Origin: Straminergon stramineum
Lineage: Eukaryota > Streptophyta > Bryopsida > Hypnales > Calliergonaceae
Length of the DNA: 64,000 nt
Direction of reading: 5' to 3'
Assembly (NCBI GenBank): GCA_963920665.1
Contig: OY987269.1
Location: 5,706,501-5,770,500, forward strand
Notes under the pieces: model-generated
Databases searched by the model: none
Seen by the model: the letters and a program-made list of their open reading frames with translations, nothing else
Told to the model about the DNA's origin: nothing
In this document: piece after piece, positions 22,524 to 33,799 of the stretch
Position numbering within the stretch: the first letter of the stretch is position 1
Layout: every line of letters begins with the position of its first letter
Made by a program: the position numbers and the translations under genes

Positions 22524-22765
22524 CCCCTCAAGGCCTAAGCAGTTTCTATACTTTTTCACAAGTTTGAACTTTGATTGACAATATACATTGTACATCTAAC
22601 TTATTACATAATGTCAATTGTACTTTTGAACTTCTTCATTCAATATGAACATCGTAATATAAAATTCACTTGGATATACTTCTTAAAATGTAGGTAAATG
22701 AAGTTATAATTTTGACATGTTGAATTGGTGAGAGGCTGAAAACATGCTCCTTGGGCCTTGAGGGG
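22524..22765. mobile_element. TTAA-flanked MITE, 242 bp, CCCCTCAAGGCC ends
   Basis: TTAA lies at 22520-22523 and 22766-22769. The left end CCCCTCAAGGCCTAAGCAG and the reverse-complemented right end CCCCTCAAGGCCCAAGGAG match at 17 of 19. It belongs to the CCCCT-ended TTAA group but its interior is unlike families A and B. It is non-coding. Confidence 0.82.
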
Positions 22766-22769
22766 TTAA

Positions 22770-24456
22770 ATTTCTTAATGTGCATTTAGCAAGATCAAAA
22801 TATTTGTTGAAATGTATTGAGATTTAGTCCAAAAAAGAATGGTTTCTTGGCTTTATTCAAGAAAGAAATATTATTAAATATTTTGTGCTATGACAATCGA
22901 GTTTAGAGTAAACTTTCCATTTACCACACACATCCAAAAACCACACAACAACCATTGCCATTTACCATACACTAACCACACGATACAACTACCAATTCAA
23001 ATGCCATGGGAACAAAATTTTGTAGCACCGCCCAATGACCGCACATTGTGCGGTGAAGGGTTGCAAAGAATTTTTAACTAGATTTTAGCTTCATCGCCTT
23101 TAGATTGCAATAAAATTTGTAGGAAGAAATCTTTTTGCATTCCGCTTTTTGAAGGTGAATCTTAACATGACATTTAATGATCATGCCAAATTTCAAAACA
23201 TGCAAATCTCTACATTTATGTGGAGAAGCATATGAATTTTGCCCGTGCAGTGATTGGCATGTTTACTATACTTTGTTACAAAATGTATTAAAAATTTTAA
23301 GAGTTGAATGAGTAATTTTTTATGATTTTTTGTCATAAAGAGAAGAAGAATTGTTATAGTATAGTAAATTGTAGAAGATGTTATCTTTGGACATGAAAAT
23401 GGGCTTAAGGAGCTATGGTTTTTATTTTGACTTACACTTGAAGAATACATCATGGAAGCATAAATAACTCATGCAATATTTAGAGTCTAGGATGTTTGTA
23501 ATCTATATTTACAAATAGAGTAGTTACCCCTTAAATGAAGGACTTAGTCCACAGGGCTTGTTTTTTTAAGAATCTTGAAGGTAGCTTCAAACTATAGACC
23601 AAATTTTTGACATGATCTTTTTTTTGAGAGAGATGCTTCTATTAAGCTAAATTTTGAATTTTGAATCTTCAATTTAAGGATTTTTTATTCAAATTTAAAA
23701 GATTAATCCCAAAAAAATTCAAAACAAAAAGAACATTTTTTAATGTGTTGAAATATTTGATGTTTTCTTCAATTTGAGTCTAATTTTGAAGTAAAACAAA
23801 TAGATAAAATGAGCTTTAATGTAAAGAAACTACATTAAGATTTCAAAGAATTTACTCATATTGATGCAATTAAATTGTTTACCATGCAAGGTTTGATTCT
23901 TTTAATTAGCATAGAAGGATGATCCTTTGGTGTCATAGGATTGGTTTGCACTCTCTATGCTTTTACAATACGAAGTTTTGTCCTCTTTGCTTAAAAAATT
24001 AAAAAAATAGATCTAGCATGTTCGTAGATGAAAAAGTGAAAGTGAATCCTTCAATGTTCTGAAGCCTAGATTTTCAACAATAAACACAATGTTTTGCGAC
24101 AATGTTTGTCCAAATAACCTCTCATTCATCCAAAATAATACATGAATATTTGAAAGACAACCTTCTTTTATGTGGATAAAATTGATGAAATAGAAGAAAA
24201 TAACATACTTGAATACACAACACACACTCATGAAAACCTGGGCCATGGAGCTAGATTAAGTAAAATGACTCCAAGAAGACCCACTACCAATCAAGTTCTC
24301 TATGTAGGTCTTCTTATGGGTGGCATTTCCCTTGTCTCTATGGCCCAAGTTTGTACTCATGACATCGTCAAACATGAGCAAAAATTCGAAATCAAATTTA
24401 CACATTAAAGAGTTCAATGTGCTCCATGTGGGACATGACTGTTGGTGTTTATCCAC
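22770..24456. other. AT-rich DNA, no recognised gene
   Basis: There are only short frames without domains. A TTACCCCTTAAATGAAGG string near 23524 resembles a decayed TTAA element end. Nothing else is recognised. Confidence 0.4.
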
Positions 24457-24459
24457 TAA

Positions 24460-25027
24460 GGGCCGCTTTACATCTAGAGGCCGAGCCAATTTGTTTTGTC
24501 AAAGGCCAAGAATCTTTACTTGTGATTGGACTAAATGCTAAAATTGGTCCCAACTCCTTTACACTTAGAGGTCGGGCCAATTTGGCAGAAGGAAGTATTT
24601 ATTAAAAAAAGACATGATCTGACATGGCCCGAGCTTGTTGAATTGGATGGACCAAAAATGGGAGGCCAATTTTTGGCCTAGGGGTCAATGTCAAATTTCA
24701 ATTAAATCTATTTTTCTTGTAAAATATTATTTTTTTCAACAAATCTGATTTATTGGATTTTGTGCTATTGGCCTCAAGGGAAATTGCCCCTGCCTCCGGG
24801 TCTAAAGTGGCCCTGGAAATTTCAGCCCCTCTCTCTCTCTCCTTTCTATATTTTTTTGAATTGGATTGGCTTCTTGGCCTAAAGGCCTTTACATATGGGA
24901 GAATTGGTCCCCGTTCTAATCATATTCTAATGAGTAGTTCAGGCTTGCCCTTAGCCCAAAAGGGGTTGAAATTTTGTGCAATTGGCCTCAAGGGATATTG
25001 GCCCAGCTCCTAAGTGCAAAGCGGCCC
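24460..25027. mobile_element. PIF/Harbinger-like MITE, 568 bp, TAA target duplication
   Basis: The left end GGGCCGCTTTACATCTAG and the reverse-complemented right end GGGCCGCTTTGCACTTAG are flanked by TAA at 24457-24459 and 25028-25030. Several internal copies of the motif (near 24560, 24795 and 24878) suggest subterminal repeats. It shares the GGGCC/TAA signature, but not the interior, with 746-1548. No transposase is present. Confidence 0.8.
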
Positions 25028-25055
25028 TAAGGTAGGAGGTTATAAAAGCTCTCAC

Positions 25056-25166
25056 ACTCTAAAGTCGCCCACCTCTTCAAATATACACTATTTGTACATG
25101 TTACTTTTTTTGTTGTACCAGCAATATACAAATAGTGTACATTTGAGGAGGTGGGCGATTCTAGAG
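25056..25166. repeat. Foldback element, about 40-bp arms
   Basis: The arms at 25056-25095 and 25127-25166 are almost perfectly complementary, each containing CGCCCACCTC (or its complement) and TACACTATTTGTA (or its complement), with a 31-nt T-rich loop. It lies 28 bp after the Harbinger-like element. A transcript would form a long hairpin of the kind that feeds small RNA production. No target duplication is resolved. Confidence 0.75.
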
Positions 25167-25397
25167 CCCTATGCCATTTCAACTTCAAAAATTCATAACT
25201 AATTCGACAAAGCTTCAAAAAAAGTGAAATGACTTGGATTAGATGCCAATTCTACTTGACTTTCAAGGAAAATTTATTGAAAAATATTTTAAAGATGTTT
25301 CACCTCCCCAAAATTCAGTTTCAACTCTTAAATGGGAGCTTTATGGACCTCCCATCTTAGTAGAAACATGAGCCACTTCAACCACCAACCCCCCCTG

Positions 25398-25850
25398 AGA
25401 ACTACAACCCCACATGACAAACTTGACTAGTTGTGGGTGTTTCGGGTCATGTTTCCCCAATCTGCGCTGCCCAAGTTTCTCCTATCAACTGACACATGTG
25501 AGAGCATGAGTGTGATGAGACTTGGCTATGTGGGCCGCCGCTTCGACCCGAAAGAAAAAACAAACCCTAGAATAAAGACCCGACATGACAAACTTGACTA
25601 ACTTAGTTGTTGTGGGTCTTTGGGGGCATGTTTCTCTTGTCTGTGCCGCTGCCCCAAGTTTCTCCTATCAACCGGCACATGTGAAACTGGGCTATATCGT
25701 CCGCTTCGACCAGAAAAAAAGATCCTTGGAAACTAAGACCCCACATGACAAACTTGACTAGTTGTGGGTTTTTTGGGTCATGTTTTTCTCTAGTGTGTGC
25801 TGCCTACTATCCACCGGCACATGTGAGAGCATGAGTGTGAGACTGGGCTT
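25398..25850 (+). repeat. Three tandem units of about 165 bp
   Basis: Units start near 25400, 25572 and 25731. Each begins with a CACATGACAAACTTGACTA or close variant, then GTTGTGGGT, GTCATGTTT, a CTGCC-type stretch and ACCGGCACATGTGA or variant; the first two add CGCTTCGACC. Related single copies of the start occur near 34500 and 56330. No coding is seen. Confidence 0.7.
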
Positions 25851-25859
25851 ACACTCACT

Positions 25860-26316
25860 TACTCAGTCAGGATGACAACAAAGACCAAGTCTGGCGCAAC
25901 ATAGAAGTTGGTGTAATGGGGGGTGGCTGTAGAAGAATCCAGATCATCATGAAAATGGACAAATTCTTCTTCTTCTTCTCGCACTCAAGCGCATTGCATT
26001 GAACCATGGTCGGACTTCAGTTAATAAGTTAAGTTAACTTAACTCCACAGCAGTCCAACAATGAATGAATAAACTTACAGTTGCCTTCCTTCTTACATAT
26101 TTTCAGTCTGCAGTGCACCCAAGTCCGAGTTTGCAGGGGAGGAGGGGGGCTCGGGGCCCGAGAAACGTCGATGATGAGTCTCGGAGCCCAAGGTAAGCTT
26201 ATGCCACAACAGAAGGACTGATACGAAAAAAACTGGACTTTGTCCCCTGCTTCAGTTGGGTCAGGGCGGCCAGGTAGTCAGTTAATAACACTAGCCTATG
26301 GTACTAACACGAGTTA
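25860..26316. other. GC-rich island with exon-like segment at 26112-26192
   Basis: A segment of about 80 bp lies between an acceptor-like string (TTTTCAG then TCTGCAG) and a GTAAGC donor-like string at about 26193. It is open in at least one frame, with many glycines and no recognised domain. A TTAATAAGTTAAGTTAACTT string at 26019-26038 also has a relative near 33640. Identity is unknown. Confidence 0.3.
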
Positions 26317-26748
26317 AAGGTAGACAAGCCTATTACCACCCTCGGATTTGCAATCTGAATATCCGGGGGCCAACTCCAAGAAAAGAGGGGCATATATTTT
26401 TTTTAGAGGTGGGCTCATGTTTCACAAATCAAACCCAAGTGGAATTATAATTTTACGATGAAAATTGTAGTTTCTATGAGTTTTTAAAGTGGTCTACCAT
26501 GAAAGTACAAAACGGACAATAGATTGGAGTTAGAAACATCCTATAAACAACCTACAACTGCCATTTCATGTATCTATTAGCACTTTAAAGGTATTCACCA
26601 ATGAAGGCTTGACATGTTAACCCTTGTTGCCATTAATGTAGTGAAAATTGTCAAAAAAATGACGAATTTGGAAGAGTATTGGGGTGGAATTGGGGTCAAG
26701 AATATGATGAAGGAAATAGGCGGTTGGAGGAAATGGGTTGGTCTACCT
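26317..26748. mobile_element. MITE with AAGGTAGAC ends, about 430 bp (family J)
   Basis: The left end AAGGTAGACAAGCCTATTACC pairs with the reverse complement of the right end, AAGGTAGACCAACCCATTTCC. TA (or TTAA) lies at both borders. A small relative occupies 39700-39818. It is non-coding. Confidence 0.6.
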
Positions 26749-26879
26749 TAAACCCCTAAGCCCTTCAACATCCACTTTCTAGACAACGAACAAATTGAAA
26801 CTCAAGTTTCATCTTCATTATTGCTTGGATGAAAGTCATCATAATTAGTGGAGATACTTTATCAAGTTGTTGTCCTATC

Positions 26880-27084
26880 CACTCGAAGTAAACAATGCTT
26901 AGTTCAATAGAACTTAGCTGATGTGAAAATCTGAAAATTGCCAAAAAACGCAGTTTTTGCGTTGGGTGTAACATAGTTTTCTGAAAATTGTGTTGCAGCC
27001 AATACAAAAGTTGCACTTTTTGGCAATTTTCAGATTTTTGCATCAACTAAGTTCTGTTGAACTTAGCACTGTTTTCTTCTAGTG
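26880..27084. mobile_element. CACTA-type hairpin MITE, 205 bp, ATC target duplication
   Basis: The ends are CACTCGAAGTAAACAATGC and, reverse complemented, CACTAGAAGAAAACAGTGC. ATC flanks both sides (26877-26879 and 27085-27087), the 3-bp duplication expected of CACTA elements. Arms 26895-26952 and 27012-27069 pair over 58 bp with about 50 matches, leaving a 59-nt loop. The whole element is a foldback with no coding capacity. Confidence 0.87.
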
Positions 27085-27089
27085 ATCTA

Positions 27090-28536
27090 ATGGTTGGATT
27101 TGGTGTTACTAGAATACATTTATTTTGCAAAAATTACAAATGTACAAGTACGTCAAGTGGTTGACCAAGCCAAAAATGCATTGACTCTAATTCAAAACTG
27201 GATTTGCAAAAATGTAGTCATAGATCTAAATAATACCAAAATTTCAACTATTAAACATGTCAAGAGAACCTCATTTTGAATCAAGTCCAACAAACTTTAC
27301 TTAGAGAATGATAATATTTTGTTTTCAATCAAATTTCAAAGGAATTCTAAATTTTTTTTCAAATTTTATAAAAAAAATATTGGTAATAGCATTGGTAAAG
27401 CTAACCATGTGGATGGAATCTACAACTAAAAATCTACAACTTTTATTTGTATATCAATTCCATAATATTCTTCCAAATAGTACTATATAATAATTTTTCT
27501 TAAATAGTCAATTCTAGAGAAGACTATGGACGTTTAGGGATTGAGTAGCACAAGACATGCTAATTGGTTTTACTCTACATTCAAAGACAAGAAAAATAGA
27601 AAGCATTCCAAATTTATCTTTAAATGTGGATATTGTGAAGAAGGTGATGTATCTTTGTTGTCTTTAAATCATTCAAATTTTAGAAATAATTTTTTTCCAA
27701 TAGGTGAATGTGATTTTAAAAAAACAATGAGGGCTCTCGTTTTTTACTCTTAATGATTAGTGTGTCAAAAATCAGAAAATACTCCCACAATTGTCCCAGA
27801 ATAGTACTTTATGATAAATAAAAAATTAACCATTTTTTAATCATCTTTTGGAACTTGAAACCATAGGATCTTATTCTTGACTAGTATTGGGGTTACATAT
27901 TAAAAATTAGGGTTTGAAGGCAATGCATGTCTAAGAACAAATCTTTCAAATTGATTCACAAGATTTTTTTCAAGATTGCTTAGGCATTTGACAATGTGGC
28001 ATTGCTAAGCTTTTGAGATCCATGATTCAATGTTTATTTGTATGGAAGATCTAGAGAGTTGTAATTGGAATAGGACCTCAAGTTAATTAGGATGAAAGAT
28101 GAAAATTTTCAAAGAAAAATTATGCTTTGCTTCCCTTATAGTGAAGTTCAAGCTAAAACAAAAAAACTAACATAATTTTTTTGCAACTATTGGATTTGGT
28201 TTTTTGCAACCATTCAAAGTTTATTTGTTTTCCTATTTACCATGGAGGGGAATAGAAAAAGATCTATTATTTCAATTTAGATGCCCAAATTTCTCAAAAT
28301 CCATTTTGGCTTTGCAAGGAGCTTTAAAGATCCTTTTTAATTGAAAACATCTTCTTTCCTACAAATTAGTGACATTGTTTTCTAGCTAGAACTAGAGGAA
28401 AGGTGATTGTGTGGATGAAGATTCAAATATATGAAAGACAACTAGAAGGATGAACATTTGAACATATGAAAGATAGTTAAAAGGATGAAAATTTTGGCAA
28501 TAAGATAATGATGTGTCCACTAAATTTTAAAATTTG
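27090..28536. other. AT-rich DNA, no recognised gene
   Basis: Short frames (27094-27279, 27308-27490, 27541-27753) have biased composition and no known domain. A GTTTAGGGATTGAG string near 27535 resembles a decayed TTAA element end. Nothing else is seen. Confidence 0.4.
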
Positions 28537-28540
28537 TTAA

Positions 28541-29113
28541 CCCCTAAAGGACAGAATGACTATATATGATGATTTTGAGTAGGTGCATAAGAAATCATTT
28601 TTTAACAGATGTTCTTCAAATTTTCACACAAGGTGTGAACATATACCCCCTCAATGGGAATTTAATTTTTTTTCCCAATTTAGTGCCTGGATCAAAAGTG
28701 ATGTTGCCTTTAACTTTGGGGTCATCCATGGCAACTTCGGGCAACATGTGCAAAACTCCTCCAATATTTATGAAATTTGGCAGGTATGTACCTAACATGA
28801 TACAAGATGAAATTTAAAATAAACAAAAGTATATAGTGTAAAATATCTCACTTTAGGAGGAATTAAAGTTTGTTGGCCTTGTCAGGCAAGACCCCAAAAG
28901 AAATTCTTCTTCTAACTTCAAACGTTATAATCTTTCAATCCAAGCAGTCAAAGTTTCTAAGAAAATTTCCACCCATTGTCATAGTAGTTTAGTACAAGTT
29001 GTATAGTTGAATTTTGGAAAAAAACTTCTTCTTTTCCATTTTTTTTCTAATTGCCCTAAAAAGTGTCAGTTTTCCACAATTTGTGCCCAAAATGTGTCTC
29101 AGCCCTTTAGGGG
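28541..29113 (+). mobile_element. TTAA-flanked MITE, family B copy (573 bp)
   Basis: TTAA lies at 28537-28540 and 29114-29117. The left end CCCCTAAAGGACAGA and the reverse-complemented right end CCCCTAAAGGGCTGA match at 13 of 15. The interior is shared, inverted, with 20686-21103 and 59711-60577; an example is the AACATATACCCCCTC stretch near 28640. Short frames inside have no domain. Confidence 0.82.
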
Positions 29114-29451
29114 TTAAAACAGAATCTCCCATCTGAAAAGAATGGACAGCTAGAGGGGGAATTGGATGAAATAAATTAGCGCATTTTTCAGTGGCTTCTG
29201 GGGATGAGGAGGGACACTGCAATTGTACCTGAATGTGTAACTCTTATTTCATACAGTTCCAGAGGTATTCTACGATAGATGTACATGTGATGTGGACATG
29301 AAAATTAATATGAAATAACGTGACCTTTTTTTTGGATACACATAGATGACTTTCATTGATAATAATGCGACCTTTGCTTGTCAATTTGCAGCAATGGCAG
29401 GGGTGGCACTTGGCAGCCTCAAACAACTTATTTAACCCTGGAAATTGTTGG

Positions 29452-30003
29452 GTTGGTCACCATGGAAATCATCTTTTGGGGTACCGTGCGAATCATTCGA
29501 TTCAAAAACTCAAGTTAGAGCACTCATTGAAGGTCATATTGTTGTAGAAGACCTCCCCTATTCATGCGAAAGTCTAAGGATGAACATGTGCATTTTTGTC
29601 TTATATAGAAGGATTCTTTGTCATCCATTGGACACCTTTAGGCCGCCACATCGTTATAGGGTTAAATTGAACTAATGCCTCCTATTACCACCCAAATTCC
29701 AATTCTACAATCGTGTATTTGTGTGCAACAATGATGGAGTTGGCACTTGTCAACCCCAAACCACTTAAATCTAGAATATTGCTCAGTTGGTCACCATAGA
29801 AATCATCCTTTTGTGTACCATGTGAATCATTTGCTTCCAAATACTCAAGTTGGAGGAATCATTGGAGGTCAAAATGTAATAGAAGACCTCCCCTATTCAA
29901 ATGAAATTCCAAGGATGAACATTTGCACTTCAACTTGCCTTCTATAGAACGATTTTATATCACCCATTGAACACTTTTAGATTGCAACGTCATTATAAGG
30001 TTA
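29452..30003 (+). repeat. Two tandem R2 units, about 336 bp apart
   Basis: 29452-29663 and 29788-30003 are diverged copies of the segment at 12720-12930. All contain GAAGACCTCCCC or variant, the AAGGATGAACAT stretch and a CATTGGACAC-type stretch. Short open frames across them are shadows of the repeat. Confidence 0.65.
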
Positions 30004-30399
30004 AAATAAACTAGTGACCCTATTAGGGCTTGAAATTCCAATTCCACACTCATATACATGTGTTGTATATTTTCATTCTAAAATATTTCCCATGGATACA
30101 TAAAGGAAGAATTGAAATGAGAATAGTAGAAGGTCGGTACTAACAATTTAGTGTAAACCAAGATATTGAAACCATGAAAGTGAATAATTAAACCGGATCT
30201 AATATATCTAAGGTAGGAGGCTCAAAAACCACTCATCAACCGGTTGGTCCACATTTTTCGTGTATTTTTGTCGCGGCCCAAGTAACACTTTACTGTTCCA
30301 AGCAGCCTTTAAGAACCCTTTACATCTTGCAGGATTCACCATGCTTCCAATATTACTTGGGTCCAAAGTAACTAACATTGCACACGCCATGTACCCACA

Positions 30400-31570
30400 A
30401 CATTAGTTCTCATTTCCAACTCACAATGCTAAATCCCAATCCTGGAGACTATTAGCATGCACTCCACAAGCGACACCTAGCATGTCACTTAATGATATGG
30501 GGCGGAACTTCCATCTTACTATGCTAAGACTTATGGTGGCACTACTCACCACAATCCTAACCGCCCTTAAGTGTCACCCCACTCTATACTAGGCCCATTG
30601 TATATTTGTTATTTTCACTCCAAAACTAATAAAGGCTCACAACTTGGAACACATTGCAAATGGCCTAGGAAGGAGCAAGACTCCACCCCACCAGTGCCCT
30701 GAGACACCCATACAAGTGTCTCATGATGCTTTGAAGCCAATGGTGAAGTTGCATCACCAACCTTGAGTCACTAGGACTCACCAAGGCTCTAAGAGGGAGT
30801 GAGGAGGGAGACCAACCCCTCATATAGTACTCTCTATGGTATTAGGCAGCCCCCTCCCTTGTGAGTGGAAGGAACTTCCCAAACCCCCTTGGGTTTTGGA
30901 AGACCACCCATTTCCAACCTAAATTGCTAAGTTCCAACTCTATTTGGACTCCTAAAGTTCCAAACAGCGTAACTTTGCGATCAAGGCTCTAAATTCCACA
31001 TTCAAGGTAATTTCGGATATCTACGTAACGAATAGATGCCTATAGACTCCTCACTTGTCCCATTTGAACAATTTCTCACAAAGTTATGGCCCTCTAAAGA
31101 TTCGGGTTCACCAGAAGTGGCAACATGCCTTCACCACGGCCCTTCTCTTGGCCATAACTTCTGGTTCATATCTTAGAACCTAGTAATGATTGTCATTCTA
31201 GCTTCCGTGTCTTCATAGCTTTCCAATTATATGCTACATGTCATACTTCGTTGAGGAATTCATTGGGAACCCCTAAGTTCTAACCATTAAGTGTCCCATC
31301 GCCATTGAGACACCTCCAACTTTGAAAGGCCATAACTTCTAGCCTACTAGTCCAAATCACGCGTTTTTTGGACGGTTAGAAGCGTCTTCTCAAGAGCTTT
31401 CCAAGAATGTATGACATGCTACCATCTTCTTCTTATACAAGGCTCAATTGCGCCTTGTTTGCTAGAGAGTCTCTCATTTCTCCCTTCTTAGACTATTGCA
31501 AGGCTTGGGAAGTCACCCCTAAGGTCCCCCTTGCTCACTAAGGCACTTTGGGCACCCCAAGGAGATAGGG
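30400..31570. repeat. LTR-like non-coding repeat remnant
   Basis: This stretch has higher complexity and GC than its flanks. It contains repeated phrases GGCCATAACTTCT (31151 and 31329 regions) and AGCTTTCCAA (two sites), which are typical in style of plant LTR interiors. I found no paired LTR, primer-binding site or polyprotein, so this is only a likely solo or broken LTR. Confidence 0.4.
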
Positions 31571-31589
31571 CATGACAATTTCCTTTTAA

Positions 31590-33365
31590 GGGAATATTTT
31601 TAGCTCATTTTTCAGACAAAGAGAAATAGATGTAAAATGGAATACAAGTGGTTTCATATTTTTCAAAGCATTATTAAATTAGTTATAATTTTTCAAATGA
31701 ATTGTATTGTAGGCCCTTATTTATGACTCTATGTCTTCTATACATTGTTCACTTGCAACTTGTAAAGAGAAGTGGGAAAAACAAGGACAATGATTGGCTT
31801 CTACAATAAATTATACTTCGTCTCTAGATCCATTGAATGGCTATAGAGGTCAATTCAAGGACCATCTCATGTTCATTTTAGAGCTAATTATAGAGGCAAT
31901 TCTAAATACTTGAGTGGATTTCGAGCCTCTTACATTTCCTAAGTGAATGCAAATTAGATAAACCAACTATTCTAGACACAATTGTGGCCTTCTTCTTAGG
32001 GCATCACATTTTTTTAACATATATACAAATATGAGAAAATAATAACTATCAATTTTTTTTAATTTTTGACAACGTATAAATTACTTATAACCTTTTGAAG
32101 TATGCTAGCCAAAACAACAAATGTGCACCAATGATGGTCATTTAATTCACCTAAAGAGGTCATAATAATTCCTACTCAAATGACCACAACATTAAGGTCC
32201 TACAATCACCATTTTGGTAATGGTTTTACACTTAGAAGACAAAAGTTCGTATTATGTTTTTTTGTCATTCCATTCTTATCACCTAAGACTTTGATTTAGG
32301 CCACTAAGTCAAACCATTGTTGCTCAGATCTCATTGATTGAAGAATGAATGTTACAAGTCAAATGCAAGATGTGATGGAGCAATTTAATAGGATTCCATA
32401 ATGGGATTGGTTTGCTTGGCCAAGTTCTAAGACAAATAAATTAAGTAGGGGTACTAAAAGCATCCATTTAAGGACTCACCTAGGTCTTGGGAGGGCTTAC
32501 ACATCTCCAAATTTGTTTAACTGAACTTTTCACTACGTAAACCCACTATTATTTATATTTTTAGGATCTTTGTGGAATTGTTTATAATTTTTGAAATTAG
32601 AATCTATCAAGGCTCTAATGTCTCAATTAATGCAAGAGCTACTTTACACCACTACTAGACCAAGGGACCAAAAGCACTCCAATATATCCCACTTTATTAG
32701 ATGTGACAATGCAAAGTGAGAGTTCGAGGCCAAAAAATAGTAATGGCACTTTGCATGGTCTTGCATGTATAAATCCAAAAGAGACCATAGTTGGACCATA
32801 TCTATTTATTATTAAATCCGACATTGTCAACCGTAAGATCAATTAAATAGACAAAATCTATTGTTGTGAGGTTTTATCCTATCATGTCTCCTAGGATTTC
32901 ATTAGGCCTATTTCGAAGAGGTGGTCAAGAAAAAAGCTCTTAGAAACCGACAAAACATTATCTACTTTGACCATGTAGGACTCCAAGTAGACATCTTATC
33001 CATGAAAAATGGCATGGGCCTTGGCTACCCTATAAACCCAACTTGAAACACACCTATCTCTCCATCAATCACTGCTTTGATCATTCTAGTAGGAGGGCCT
33101 TTGGTCTAGGCTTCATATAAACTAACCCTACGGTTTCAACTTCCCCAAATTGGTTACAATCCTAGCTCACAAGAACTTGCAAATGGATTATTTCAATTTT
33201 GGGTTGTTCTACCTCACAATAACTCACAATCAACTCCTTGTTTTCATTGCGCTAGTAATTTCTTCAAAGTAAAAGTGTATCCATCCATATGGGAACATTC
33301 AAAATTCGGTGCGACAACTTGACATTATGTCCAATAATCTCGTCAAGTCTCCGACCTCAATCTTG
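31590..33365. other. Repeat DNA: family H inverted copy and family I
   Basis: 31590-31860 is the inverted partner of 14450-14740. 32260-32420 is related to 34160-34300 (both include CAGATCTCATT followed by ATTGA). Between and after these I see no gene. Confidence 0.45.
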
Positions 33366-33369
33366 AACA

Positions 33370-33790
33370 TTATCCAACCACTTGGAGACGTGAGGTGTAA
33401 CCGACGGTGTGCAAAGATATTGCATGAGAAGGCTCCAGATAACCATGGAGGCCGTGCTTGGGTCGCCGAGAAATGATATGCAAACTGCGTGTGAGCTTTA
33501 GATTTTCAGATAGACGTAAGAGAGAGAGAGTCCCATCCCATCATCACACAAAGTGGGTATGATCCGGGGGGACTGGCCTGGGCAAGGATCGAGGAGGCAT
33601 CGGGAAGGGTGCCCCCACGGCAAGTCGCAACTACCCGAGTTAATAAGTTAAGTAATTGAGTAACCAGGGCAGGCACCCCACAGCAGCCTGGTCACGCTGT
33701 ACATAAGCTTAACTGACTGTGGTTCCATTGAAGCCCATGTGAAAGTCGCTCAACTGTATTCCTTCCGCGCTCAATCCACGCAAATGAAGC
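33370..33790. other. GC-richer island, unidentified
   Basis: This patch has balanced composition with an ATG at about 33447 followed by a 17-codon open frame, and a GC-rich stretch at 33545-33620. It shares a TTAATAAGTTAAGT string with 26019 and a CCCCACAGCAGCC / CTCCACAGCAGTCC context. It could be a gene remnant; no product is recognised. Confidence 0.25.
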
Positions 33791-33799
33791 TTATGACTA

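Noticed and set aside
28566..29222. Frames of 60-83 codons around the family B TTAA element
   Set aside because: They lie inside or across a dispersed non-coding element whose other copies do not keep the frames.
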